Positions 54,401 to 63,470 of a stretch of DNA of 64,000 nt are shown here, piece after piece; within the stretch, counting starts at the first letter, position 1, and each line of letters starts with the position of its first letter. The notes beneath the pieces were generated by a model, which saw only the letters and a program-made list of their open reading frames with translations, searched no databases and was not told where the DNA came from. The translations under genes were made by a program, and so were the position numbers. Where the stretch lies: positions 1 to 64,000 of the forward strand of contig JASAON010001585.1 of the NCBI GenBank assembly GCA_030849065.1, read 5' to 3'. Origin of the DNA: Jaenimonas drosophilae (taxonomy: Eukaryota; Euglenozoa; Kinetoplastea; Trypanosomatida; Trypanosomatidae).

Positions 54401-55199
54401 CTGGTACCGTACCCGTATTCCAGGAGGCACCAACTACCCATCGACGACCATCTACGCCGAGCCACGCGCACTCATGAAGCGTGTGTCTGGCTTCTTTGCG
54501 GTTTCCTCGCTGCCGGTGCTCTTCTCCACGGGCTCCATCATGATGCCCGAGAGCTACTTCCTGACCCTCCTTGATCTCACCCGCATCGACTACGAAGCCA
54601 ACTCAGGGGTTGAGATCGCATACGGTGCCGTCCTGGAAATACGTCAGAAGGTGCTCTACGTGCGGCTCCACGGCGGCACCAGCGAGCGCAATCGTATCCG
54701 CGTTGTCAATGCCATCCAGGCCATGGATAACTCCCCCGATCACACACTCACCGACACATCGGCGTTGGTGGCGCAGCTTGAGTCCGTCCGTAAGATGATT
54801 ATGATCTTCTTCTACTGCACGGCGGCCGTGGCTTCCATTCTGTGTGCCTTCATGTTGTGGGTAACCTTCATTGCGACGGTGCAGCACAGCGCGTGGGTCT
54901 TTGGCGTCCTCAGGTCGTTGGGCTTCACCACAGCTCAGCTCATCCGTGCCGCTATCTACGAAGCACTCTGCATCGTGATCTCCGGCTTCGTCATTGGCCT
55001 CACCGTTGGCGTGTTGGTTGGTCTAACCATGGTGATTCAGCTCAGCGGCTTCATGGTTCTTCCCTTCTCGTTCCAGGTGCCCTATGTGCTTCTCATTCTC
55101 TTGTTGGTGATGGGCGTGTTGGCCGCCGTCGTGGGCTCATCGCTGCCCTTCTGGAGCCTTAGCAGCAAGCCCATTGCGCAGGTACTTCGCGGGTTGTAG
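51408..55199 (+). CDS. FtsX/MacB-like permease protein
   Basis: A 1263-residue protein from ATG 51408. A disordered N-terminus carries a five-Cys run (GCCCCCGG, about residues 178-185), possibly palmitoylated. A transmembrane helix at about 211-235 is followed by a large extracytoplasmic part, then a first FtsX-type permease block at about 548-690, with VVVVVVCLVFLGSILMFALL and the signature EERQFELAMLRATGAP. A second ectodomain follows, and a second FtsX block at about 1128-1258 (SAWVFGVLRSLGFTTAQLIR). This is the MacB/LolC topology in duplicate, as in other protist FtsX-like permeases. No ATPase domain is fused; a partner ABC protein or a mechanical role is unknown. Confidence 0.75.
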   Translation: MDSPTFTGKRIVLRPNADEITRLSEGSISINNTSGEWLLQRQSSPRERRSTPVIRVPSTPKNVQAPTYHCDPDAGNHMAYHTPLARPPAHRYKDQNSPDRTPNGAERRLLSSMPDDDSTPPFMTASITSHHPEMDFHRPASIVITPDEGSTNNKPRVSLGEVTTMDTSSDGDAHAAGCCCCCGGAISRMWDTFKVSAKYVTADVYRRPRNTIIGFIAVLLLVFFSGVVMLAISKAPCILLRLAELTVGEMDVVFYSGGSSNPLLNFTALLPDIMGGNEVHGTSPRWIVKAGISNSNQSLSTVANLIVADTKREIQSGIGRGWPYRAIGFGEAQVFYSAAEYVDTSPEAGERVFLTVDPSNLAENVSLPEITVNRPTTVTSYPDLLLQAFFQMNNIQGDSFNAMDAITPSVYATMESAIQSSYGKYPSSLGNVVMLDSTALPSMVVSESCLLGAPSINTNPENGYYFPTPASLLGLPTEKLEDFRLADYAMMIIAIFKGRYSMYYSSSNKMQRLMVLKSNSMMFAMGIDSFNGTVQYPLVTALEAYDTFKVLLISTVVVVVVCLVFLGSILMFALLRINAEERQFELAMLRATGAPAFYLVVAFVLQTLMFAVPATFFGIGLMWIANVIIESILTNFTYAPTRAADIPVYAGLLCTFLGLVLPLVAVWGPIANALGTSLRNALDIYRQAQNESTVVMQRLEEMGLAGWQVALGVFLTVAGFMIYYMVPLAFIFQNILLFFLMMELVLLCMIVGLCMMTYVLQPLSEKVVLKALLWGGERRLEDLILKNLRSHRERNSKAYMMFLLSVACLMAAGVMFAELSQVSADMAELANGAQITLTSSSFASPINETVMDAFLSTQSKYVAAWAYSSFELTSYPQMGTNTYISSLIGKSRSVNTISVSKNFMNAVYPKFNMVQSYAKGYKYPKTSEGKMDVVKSMYDEAPHAPSVTNVIPIGTGFDSGIPIPDVSRKLTFRVPIMIAAAAKDLLGITTTSGSLISFWYRTRIPGGTNYPSTTIYAEPRALMKRVSGFFAVSSLPVLFSTGSIMMPESYFLTLLDLTRIDYEANSGVEIAYGAVLEIRQKVLYVRLHGGTSERNRIRVVNAIQAMDNSPDHTLTDTSALVAQLESVRKMIMIFFYCTAAVASILCAFMLWVTFIATVQHSAWVFGVLRSLGFTTAQLIRAAIYEALCIVISGFVIGLTVGVLVGLTMVIQLSGFMVLPFSFQVPYVLLILLLVMGVLAAVVGSSLPFWSLSSKPIAQVLRGL

Positions 55200-56479
55200 G
55201 TGTAGGTGCAACGAGGACAAACCATTGTTTTTTGGATGTTGAAACAAGCCGGTGTAAATGTTTGCGCTCCAGTATTGGTACCACCGGAGATGTTGGCGTG
55301 CTGGGGATTGATTTTTATCTGTCACTCCAACATTCGAGCTGAACTGTGTAGAAGAGGACGAACTTCCTCTGAAGTGTGGGTCGTCATGATGGATATTATG
55401 GGTGTTGCAGAGGTGCCAATGTGTAAGAGTGATGGTGGAGCATCGATAGCGTAACATCTCCTTTTCACACATACACACATATATTTGTATTCGTATATGT
55501 TTCCAACCCTCTCGCCCCCCCCCACTTCACTACACTCAGTGCAGCAGATAGACAGACGCGACTAGCGCAGCACGTGTGCTGCGTAGCCTTCTTCCAGCCG
55601 CCATCCTGTGAATTCCATGCCCCGCGTTTTCATTTTGGCAAAACGTTCGTTGGTTCCAACTTTTCTGCCACGACAGACGTGGCACACACAGCTTCCAGCT
55701 CCCCCCCCCCCCAATCTCCAAACTTCCTACTTTTCGTCGCAAGGAAATCTAATACGTTGCTGTTTCGGTTTGGTGAGCTCCACCAGGCTATATCAACGGA
55801 AGGAGATAGCATCTCTCCTTCGTCAATCTAATGGGGGGGGAGTAGGTAGCAGGATTCGCGCTGCCAACAGCCTCCGCCACCTCATTCGAGTTGTGGTGGC
55901 GATGGCAATCAACAAGATCCGTGTGCGTCAGCCACCCACGATGGACCATGAGTTCTTTTTTTTTCGTTTCTTACAACAATTTTCAGTGTCTTGCTTTCAC
56001 TCTACCCTCATGATTTTCTGCTGTGGCCTAACCAGTGCTTCGCCACCATTTGTGGGTAGTCTTCAAGCCCCTGAAGCATATATATATATACACCCCCACT
56101 CCATGTGTTGTACTCTCTTCACCTGAGAGGAGCATACATGGCACCATCAATCAGCAGACTTGTTTGTTTTCGCTGTCGTTCTTTGCTGAAAAGTGTGCCT
56201 GCAGTGGTGTTGTATGTGCGTCTTCTCCTGACAACGTTAGGAACTGAAGATCTCTGCCCGTTTCTGCTCAGTTTTTCTTCGGTGGATATATAATATCAGC
56301 GCCGCCACATAACTCGACAAGGCATCCATCTGCCGTGGATGAATCAATACAAGACCCCAGAGACATCTCCTGACACAACATGTGTGCATCTATCCAAACC
56401 ACTTCTCTCATTTCCATGTCTGCTCTCTCGTAGGTACGGTTCCTATCATCTGCTGTTGTGCGAGTGTGTGTAGGTGTGA
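55200..56479 (+). other. Longest gap: homopolymer-rich intergenic region
   Basis: A 1280-base gap without a credible gene. It contains C-runs at about 55515-55524 and 55704-55713, a G-run at about 55832-55839, a T-run at 55956-55963 and a TA repeat at about 56079-56092. Open frames crossing it are compositionally odd and read through the homopolymers. The acceptor for the next gene is probably CTCTCTCGTAG with AG at 56432-56433. Confidence 0.5.
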
Positions 56480-57172
56480 ATGGGCTGCGGGAACTCTTCA
56501 GAGGCTTCTGCCACCTCATCACAGATGAGCCACGACGAGTATGTTCCGCTGCATGGGCGATGCGGCACAACCAGCGATGGGGTCGTGGCCTTCAGCAACG
56601 CCAGCGATTCCACCTGGACCTCCATCAAACACTACGAAGATGGCTTCTTCATGGGCTATCAATGGCAGTGCGTTGAATTTGCTCGACGGTGGTTGTGGCT
56701 GACGAAGCGACTGATTCTCCCAACCAAGTTGTGCGCCTACTGTTTCAGCAACCTCAAGCATGTGCAACGCCCCATATTTGCAGAGAAGGACGCCGATCAC
56801 GACGGTGTCACTCCCGCTCTTCCATCACCATCATCATCATCATCCTCTCCGTACAACATTGAGCGTGTGCTTCGCTATGAGCAGGTTCCATGCCGCTATG
56901 TAAAGCAAGGGAGCTCATCTCCCCCAAAGCCAGCGAGCCTCATCATCTACCCGTTTCGGCCACACAGTCCGTGGGGCCACATTGGGGTGATCGTCAATGT
57001 GGATGTACTCTCACAGCCGCCGATGGTGTACGTGGCGGATCAGAATCGAAGCTTCACGAGCTGGGGAGATCGGCCGTACAGCTTTGCCTTCCCGTTGGAG
57101 AAGCTGAAGGATAAGTACTACATCCGCGATCACCAACACTATGAGTGTAGCGGGTGGATCGAGTTTGATTGA
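56480..57172 (+). CDS. CHAP-domain amidase/peptidase, probably N-myristoylated
   Basis: A 230-residue protein. Residues about 50-225 form a CHAP (NlpC/P60-like) domain: YQWQCVEFARRW with catalytic Cys64, PWGHIGVIVNV with His167, and VYVADQNR with the third polar residue. The closest relatives by pattern are the amidase domains of glutathionylspermidine and trypanothione synthetases, and the stand-alone 'D-alanyl-glycyl endopeptidase-like' genes of trypanosomatids, one of which I recall on Leishmania chromosome 23. The synthetase ATP-grasp half is absent. The start MGCGNSSEAS is a strong N-myristoylation plus palmitoylation motif, so it should sit on a membrane. A Ser-rich insertion lies at residues 115-123. 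Confidence 0.72.
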   Translation: MGCGNSSEASATSSQMSHDEYVPLHGRCGTTSDGVVAFSNASDSTWTSIKHYEDGFFMGYQWQCVEFARRWLWLTKRLILPTKLCAYCFSNLKHVQRPIFAEKDADHDGVTPALPSPSSSSSSPYNIERVLRYEQVPCRYVKQGSSSPPKPASLIIYPFRPHSPWGHIGVIVNVDVLSQPPMVYVADQNRSFTSWGDRPYSFAFPLEKLKDKYYIRDHQHYECSGWIEFD

Positions 57173-57414
57173 TGCAGGCATGCGCATATTTTTTTCTGTT
57201 TTTGTTGCGACCATTATTTTTTTTGTGTGTGTGTGTGTGTGCAATGAGCTACATGCTCTCATGGATCCGTTCAGGGCAACGACCTTTCACACATACACGC
57301 ATGATTGTGGCACCCGCATACCGGATCTTGCACGCAACTACATCTCCGCATACTAACTCTCACTCATTTTCCATCCATCTAGCAGAAGTACGCTGCGTGT
57401 GGCAGATTGACTGG

Positions 57415-58128
57415 ATGCGGTGTCACGAACAGCATCGTGCGGTGCCGCTACGCTCGAGCAGCTCCTTCGTGGTGCGTCGGCTTGAATCCTCTTCACAACC
57501 AAAGTGTTGTGCAGATGAGCATCGCTCGTCGATGAATTCCTCGGCTGCTGAGCCCACCTCATTGTGTTGGCGGATGCCACGCACACAAGAGGATGGGCTC
57601 AGAGCTCCATCACCGCCCTTGGCTGCAGCTCCTGTGAGCTCGCTTCGTCGGCGTCGAAGACTATCGTCGCTCTCCTCCTACGTAGCCCCGCCAACACTAC
57701 GCGAGAGCCTGCTCAACTATGCAACTAGTCAGCCCACCTCCGCATCTCTGCCAGCCTCGGAGCTCAAACAACAACGCCCAATGACAGACGCAGCAGTGGA
57801 GAGCTCATCGACGCTGCTTTCTGGTTTGCAACAAGTCGTTCTTCACAACTCTCGCGCGATGGAAGAGCACAGCAGATTGCTGCAGGCAATGATGGAGGTG
57901 ATGGCGAGCGCAGCAGATGTGTGGCGATCACCGCCCAACCACAACTCAGCCCCGCCACGAAGTGCCGTGAGTGCCTCGACGCAAACTGATTGTGATGTGC
58001 AGCAGACCAGCTGCTCATTCACACAGGATGCTGCGTGCGCGGCATCTGCTCAGGTGCTTGGTGGCGTTGACGAGGAAGCAAGCGCTTCCAGTGGTGCTGC
58101 AGATGCTGAAGATATCTTCGTACTCTAG
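57415..58128 (+). CDS. Hypothetical protein with TQT motif
   Basis: A 237-residue protein from ATG 57415, chosen because the upstream in-frame sequence is T/GT-repeat translation and an acceptor-like ATCTAG/CAG occurs at 57380-57383. It is Ser/Ala-rich and mostly disordered, with an Arg cluster (RRRRRLSSLSS) and one helical segment (LLSGLQQVVLHNSRAMEEHS) that may form a coiled coil. SASTQTD at residues 186-192 matches the dynein light chain LC8 binding motif. The function is unknown. It precedes a giant coiled-coil gene, which would fit a cytoskeletal context. Confidence 0.45.
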   Translation: MRCHEQHRAVPLRSSSSFVVRRLESSSQPKCCADEHRSSMNSSAAEPTSLCWRMPRTQEDGLRAPSPPLAAAPVSSLRRRRRLSSLSSYVAPPTLRESLLNYATSQPTSASLPASELKQQRPMTDAAVESSSTLLSGLQQVVLHNSRAMEEHSRLLQAMMEVMASAADVWRSPPNHNSAPPRSAVSASTQTDCDVQQTSCSFTQDAACAASAQVLGGVDEEASASSGAADAEDIFVL

Positions 58129-58492
58129 CCACAACTCATCTCGTCTTGTTTTTTTTTCTGCTTCTGCATCAACGTGGACGTGCTCAGCTCCCTACACACT
58201 TGATGGCCACGCTAACTGCCGTGGTGCAGGTGTGGGTGCGGGTGGAGTTGAGGTGCGGTCTTCTTCTGCTACCTGAATGGTCCCCTCCCATCGCATTGAA
58301 AAGATGAAACATGGCTCGTTGCCGTGCATCCATACATACACACACACAGACGCATGCTCATTCACTCTCATATACTCCAAAGAATAGGGCGAGCAAGAAG
58401 AAGACGTACTTCATCACACGGCCACAACACGGTTTTGTAGCAACTTCATTTTCATCTCTGTACGCACTCACCCACACACACCATCATCAAGG
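58129..58492 (+). other. Intergenic region
   Basis: A 364-base gap with a T-run at 58147-58156 and CA repeats at about 58335-58348. GGTTTTGTAG at 58431-58440 is the likely acceptor ahead of ATG 58493. Confidence 0.45.
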
Positions 58493-61400
58493 ATGGATAT
58501 TCAATGGAAAGGTGCCATGGATGCAACACTTCAGGCAACGGAGAACACACTTCGACGTCTGCGTGATCGCCAGGCGCGCTACTCCGCGGCCAAACAGCGT
58601 GCATCTGAGGCCTATCCATCTGCGTTTACCACGGAGAGCGCCACACGCCTCAATGTGCGTCGCTACGATGATGCTGTGGAGATGATGCCTCCGCCTCTTC
58701 CTGCCGCAACAGCAAGCGCGCTGACGCACCGACCGTCTGGATGTGGCGGAGCGCATCTTCACGCCGCGCAGCTTGCCAACGTGGTGGCGGAGCTTCAGTT
58801 GGAGCGCAACACACGCATCGATGAAGTGCGCGAGCTCCAGCGTCGCTTAACCAACGAAGCGGCGGAGCTCCGCCATGCCATTGCGCAAGGACGTGAGGAG
58901 CACACATTTCTACGGCGCTCCGTCACTGCCTTGGAGGAGCAAGCGGCGTTCGATGTGCCTCAACCGAGGGAGGCGGCGGCAAACGCAACGAGGTTAGGCG
59001 CTGCCAAACGTGCGTGGATGGAGAACAGCGCGATGAGTGCCTACTCGGATCACATGAATAGTGGCTTGTACTCCTCCATTCGCCCGCCGACCATGGCCAG
59101 CAATGCCGATGGTGGCGATGCCATGCTGCTGCGGCGTGTGGTGGAGCTGGAGGAGCGTGTGCGGCACCAACAAGGTCTTCTCGATGATTGGCAACGCCGC
59201 ATGGACCAGTCAATGGCGGAGATCATCCGCGGCCAGGTGCAGGTGGAGATGGAGCGCATGCGCTCCGTGGCACGTGAGGCGGCGCGTGAGAGTGCGGAGG
59301 AGCTCGTCAAGCTTCGTCTCACCTCCATGAAGGAGGCGATGGCGGCCGACCTGCGTGCGATGATGGATTCCTCGGGCCTCACCAACACTCTTCAGCGTAG
59401 CGCGGAAACATATTTGCGAGACGTGGAGCAAACGTGGTCTCGACGGATGCGGGAGATGGAGATGAGCCATCCACGCATGCAGCCACTGATGCAGCAGGGC
59501 ATCCATGCACGTGAAGGTGATGTAAATCACAAGAAGTTGCAGGATGAGTTGGAGCTGATGCGCTCCCACATGGGCAAGATGGAGAAGCAGATGCAGGAGA
59601 TGGATCAGCGTGAGGTATCACTCCGCACCGCCGTGGAGGTGGTCAAGTCGGATCTCCAAACTTGTGTGGAGATGAAGACGGAGAATGTGCGCCAACCAAC
59701 AACATCCGCCGCCCCTCTCGACGCCTCGGACGTACATCGCATGTTGGATGCCTCGTCTCTGCACGCCGGTCTGGAGGAGCTGCGTGGGCGGCAGGACCGT
59801 CAACGCAGCGCCAATGACGAGTGGCAGCGCAGCCTTCAAGAACGTCTTTCTCTTCTGGAGAAGAACCACATCACGGCTGAAAGTGAGCGTCAACCGCTGC
59901 GGATCAGCGTGGAGGAGTGCGTGGCTCGTATGAGTACGTTGGCGGCACAGGCCGACGCACTCCGCGATCAGGTCGCTCGATGTGCCGGCCTCGTGAGTGA
60001 TTGCCAAGAAAACGTGAAGGAGGTGGTGGAGCGCACCAACCGCATCACCGCCACGAAGGAGGACGAGACCTCCACCATGGAGCGCCAACACCGCGAGCTG
60101 CAGCGATCGATGGCCGCCGTGGATGCCAGTGTGGCGGCGTTGCGGAAGGAGCACACCGCCACCGCGGAACGTTTGTGTGTTGTAGAGAGCAATCTTGCCA
60201 GTGATCGAGCAACGGTGCTGCCCGCCACACGTGAGGCCACTGCCAAGGTGGAGGCACTTCGGTTGGCTGTGCATGAGCGCTGTCTTCCGCAGGTGGAGAG
60301 CCTCGGGCAGCGCATGACGTCGGTGGAGGAGCGTGCGAGGGAGGCCACAAGCTCCACGGCTCATCATGAAGCCTCCGCTGCCCGCATCAACACTGATCTC
60401 CGGCATGAGATGCTAGACCAAGTGAAGGAGGTGGAAGCACGATTGCGTAAGTTGGTGGAGCAGGTGCAGAGCGATGATGTGGCACAGTATGAGTCCTTCG
60501 TTTCTAGGATCACTCATGCAGAGCAAGACATCGCACGATGCATGGCACGTGTTGCTGCATCTGCTGCTGCACCCATTGACACGGGAAAAGAAGGAGGCAA
60601 TGATTCTTCTGCTGCACCACCAACAGCATCTGGATGTACGGTGGAGGTGGTGGAGCAGCTCCTGCATGCAGCACTGGCGGAGGCGGAGAGCCGTCGCAGC
60701 GAGCAGATTGCCGCTGACATCGCCGCCAGCACACGCACACAACGCCTGGAGCTCTCTGTGGCAACGCAACAGGCGGAGCTTCTCTCCACGCGTATCGAAG
60801 ATGTGCAATCCGCGCAAGAAAAACTCAGCAAAGATGTGGCCTCCCTTCGCGACATGGTAGAGCATCCGTCAGAGTCTGCCAACGCCATGAGCCGTGAGGT
60901 GGAGCATCCAACCGCCTCGATGGAGAAGATCATGGACGAGCGCATCGCCGTTCTGCACGAACGCATCAGCGAGGAATGCAACGACCGTGTGGAGGTGCTC
61001 CGGAAGGAGATGAGCTCTTCGCGGATGGAGGCAATCCGCGCACAAGTAGCAGAGAAGCTCACCGCTTCCTCCATCTCCTCCACCTTGGCCGGCGATGATG
61101 ATGCGATGCAGCACATCACCCATGAAGTGAAGAAGCGTTTGGCGGAGGGCGTGCCATCCATCCTCGCACCGCAGGCCCCACCTACTGATGTTGATGCAGA
61201 AGACGCAGCAGCAGCTGAGAGTGGTGCCACACGGCGAGAGATGGAGCTGCTCCAACACAACGTGCAGGCCAATGACGTACGCCTCACCGCACGGCTGGAG
61301 CAGCTGGAGGAGCAACTCACACAAGTGGAAGCCGATCAGTCTGAGGCGCTGAACCATCTCTCCATAGCCCTTCGCACGCACGTGGAGAGCAGAGTGGCGG

Positions 61401-62443
61401 AAGCCTTGGCTGAGCGGCCCACACCAACGGCAGAGGAGATGGAGGCGCTCGCAACCCGTGTGGCTGAGGAGGTGCAACGACCTCTCACGAAGCAGGTGGA
61501 GGACCTGCATACGTCCATGGATGAGCTACGCCAACGTTCGGAGGAGCATGCAGCACAAGAACATGTGGCATCTTTGGAAGTGGCTGTGCGTGGATGCGAG
61601 GAGCGCTGCCAGCAACTGAGCCACGATGCGATGGAGGCGGAGGAGCGGCGAGCGACCCTCGCGGAGGAGCTCGAGCGCCTCCAGGGGAACCTCCGCCACG
61701 AACTCAGCACGCTGAAGGACGCACCTCCACCTCCACCAAGTGATGAGAAGGAGCGTTGTGATCGCATCGAGGTAGCTCTGAATGCCATCATGGCCAAGTC
61801 AGACCTCCCATGCCCGCTCAACGCCCGCGTGGAGGAGCTGGATGATCGTCTGCGCCATCTCGGCGAGGACCTCCGCCTTGTGCGGGAAGAGAGTGCGCAT
61901 CGTCAAGCGGAGCTGATTCCTGCGACGTCCATGGATGCCGATTCGCATCAGCTCTCCGGCAGGTTGGCTGAGGTGGAGGTGCGGATGGAAACGATGGAGG
62001 AGCAGAGCCTCGCCGCCGCCGCCGACACCCTCGCCACCATTCACGAGATCATCCGCACCTGCGTACATCGTTTTGCCGCTGCATTGCAGGACTCCTCCTC
62101 TGCACCCATGACTAGCTCCGCCACGCCACCGCCGCAGACGCTAGATGAGGTGGTACTCTATTTGCTCAATCAGCTCCACATGCTCGGGGGAGGTCTTCAG
62201 ACGCTGCAGCGCAACGCCATGGCCACCTTGGAGCTCCTCGAGCAGCAGGAGATGGATACAGCTGTGTTGGTTCCACTGCAACAAGCGGTGCGGCACCTTT
62301 CAATGGTGCTGCAATCTGCTGCCCTTCGCTTGGAGCTACAGCCGTCTGACTTCGATGTTGATGTTGGACCAACCATCGCCTCCTCCTCCGTCGCTGGGTC
62401 CTGCCTTGATGACCGCCTCGTGGAGAGTGGCGTGGATGAGTAG
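58493..62443 (+). CDS. Giant coiled-coil protein
   Basis: A 1316-residue protein that is heptad-rich almost throughout. After a short N-terminal region with Arg-rich helices (RRLRDRQARYSAAKQR), long coiled coils extend from about residue 90 to 1200, interrupted by short Ala/Pro/Ser hinges (for example near 700 and 895). It contains many Glu-Glu-Arg and Leu-Glu-Glu patterns (VVELEERVRHQQGLLDDWQR). No motor, membrane or enzyme motif is seen. Such proteins in kinetoplastids are commonly parts of the flagellum attachment zone, basal body or paraflagellar structures, but nothing here fixes the location. Confidence 0.7.
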   Translation: MDIQWKGAMDATLQATENTLRRLRDRQARYSAAKQRASEAYPSAFTTESATRLNVRRYDDAVEMMPPPLPAATASALTHRPSGCGGAHLHAAQLANVVAELQLERNTRIDEVRELQRRLTNEAAELRHAIAQGREEHTFLRRSVTALEEQAAFDVPQPREAAANATRLGAAKRAWMENSAMSAYSDHMNSGLYSSIRPPTMASNADGGDAMLLRRVVELEERVRHQQGLLDDWQRRMDQSMAEIIRGQVQVEMERMRSVAREAARESAEELVKLRLTSMKEAMAADLRAMMDSSGLTNTLQRSAETYLRDVEQTWSRRMREMEMSHPRMQPLMQQGIHAREGDVNHKKLQDELELMRSHMGKMEKQMQEMDQREVSLRTAVEVVKSDLQTCVEMKTENVRQPTTSAAPLDASDVHRMLDASSLHAGLEELRGRQDRQRSANDEWQRSLQERLSLLEKNHITAESERQPLRISVEECVARMSTLAAQADALRDQVARCAGLVSDCQENVKEVVERTNRITATKEDETSTMERQHRELQRSMAAVDASVAALRKEHTATAERLCVVESNLASDRATVLPATREATAKVEALRLAVHERCLPQVESLGQRMTSVEERAREATSSTAHHEASAARINTDLRHEMLDQVKEVEARLRKLVEQVQSDDVAQYESFVSRITHAEQDIARCMARVAASAAAPIDTGKEGGNDSSAAPPTASGCTVEVVEQLLHAALAEAESRRSEQIAADIAASTRTQRLELSVATQQAELLSTRIEDVQSAQEKLSKDVASLRDMVEHPSESANAMSREVEHPTASMEKIMDERIAVLHERISEECNDRVEVLRKEMSSSRMEAIRAQVAEKLTASSISSTLAGDDDAMQHITHEVKKRLAEGVPSILAPQAPPTDVDAEDAAAAESGATRREMELLQHNVQANDVRLTARLEQLEEQLTQVEADQSEALNHLSIALRTHVESRVAEALAERPTPTAEEMEALATRVAEEVQRPLTKQVEDLHTSMDELRQRSEEHAAQEHVASLEVAVRGCEERCQQLSHDAMEAEERRATLAEELERLQGNLRHELSTLKDAPPPPPSDEKERCDRIEVALNAIMAKSDLPCPLNARVEELDDRLRHLGEDLRLVREESAHRQAELIPATSMDADSHQLSGRLAEVEVRMETMEEQSLAAAADTLATIHEIIRTCVHRFAAALQDSSSAPMTSSATPPPQTLDEVVLYLLNQLHMLGGGLQTLQRNAMATLELLEQQEMDTAVLVPLQQAVRHLSMVLQSAALRLELQPSDFDVDVGPTIASSSVAGSCLDDRLVESGVDE

Positions 62444-62765
62444 GCACGTCTCTTCCATCATCTCCTCATCAACATCACGCACAACAACAACAACAACAGC
62501 AGCAGAAAAGCCAATGCATTTGCACACGTGGCTGCGCTCATAGAAGTAGTTGCATCCAACACATGAAGATGTTGTGGTGGTGGTCAGCATAGAGTCCCTC
62601 GTGACCTACACACTGAACGAGTATGTTTGCATTGGTAGGATGCTCCAAACACACCTCCATTGCGTGTGTCATGCCACTCACCTTCACGCTACTTCCTTTC
62701 CTTCTTGGTTGTCTCTATTTGTGTAGCATCTTGTGGGCACCACCAACTGAGTACATTCTCTGGTC
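62444..62765 (+). other. Intergenic region
   Basis: A 322-base gap with an (AAC)n run at about 62481-62497. The pyrimidine tract 62681-62721 ends TTTGTGTAG (AG at 62725-62726), about 40 bases before ATG 62766. Confidence 0.5.
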
Positions 62766-63470
62766 ATGACGCACTTATCCTTTGAAAAGACCAAGCGTGA
62801 GCTCTTCGCCCTCTACGAAAATGAGATAACCTCACTTGTGGAGGGGAAGGTGGCAGAGGAACAGGCCTTGGAGGATCAACTCCCACCAAGTGATCGCGAG
62901 ATGCGCGAGCAGATTCCTGAGCATCTCCGCATCTCCTACCCACGGCAACAGCTCCTCTGTCTGCGGGCGTCCAAGGTGACGCCATGTTTAGTGCCCTGCT
63001 ACCGTGAGAAGCCGCCGGGGGAGGGGGAGGAGGAAGAGGAGGAGGTGGCACCCCCAAAACTGTCAGACGAGGACATTGCCAAGTACGAGGCCATCCTCCT
63101 TGAGCAGGAGATTGAGGACCACATTCGTGCACGGGGCCTGCTTGATGTCAGCCCGGCCAAGCGCCAGATGCTGCGGGTGCAGGCGGAGAGCGTCAAGCGG
63201 CTGAAGCAGAGTGTGTTGGAGCAGATGGAGTACAAGGAGAAGAAGCGCGCAAGCGAGGCTGCTGCCGCTCCGTCACCCACCGAGGAGGATGCAGCACTGG
63301 ATGAGTGTGCCCTCGCACGGCAACAGGTTGCGGAGCACAATGCGGAGGTTGTACGTGCGGGTGGGGTATCCAGAGACAAGTATGATGAGCAGCGTTTGGA
63401 GCTGCTCGATGAAATGGAGATGCAGCTTCGTCGCGAGCAGCTAGATCGGGTGGCGCACAACATTGCTTAG
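62766..63470 (+). CDS. Short charged coiled-coil protein
   Basis: A 234-residue protein I do not recognise. It is highly charged and helical: an N-terminal helix (FEKTKRELFALYENEITSLV), an acidic Glu/Gly stretch (about residues 85-96), then KLSDEDIAKYEAILLEQEIE and two further charged helices to the end (DEQRLELLDEMEMQLRREQL). No membrane or catalytic motif. The size and composition would fit a structural or flagellar protein. The ATG lies shortly after a good acceptor tract. Confidence 0.55.
   Translation: MTHLSFEKTKRELFALYENEITSLVEGKVAEEQALEDQLPPSDREMREQIPEHLRISYPRQQLLCLRASKVTPCLVPCYREKPPGEGEEEEEEVAPPKLSDEDIAKYEAILLEQEIEDHIRARGLLDVSPAKRQMLRVQAESVKRLKQSVLEQMEYKEKKRASEAAAAPSPTEEDAALDECALARQQVAEHNAEVVRAGGVSRDKYDEQRLELLDEMEMQLRREQLDRVAHNIA

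Noticed and set aside
55608..56126. 172-codon open frame in the longest gap
   Set aside because: It crosses poly-C, poly-G and poly-T homopolymers and shows no domain or protein-like composition.
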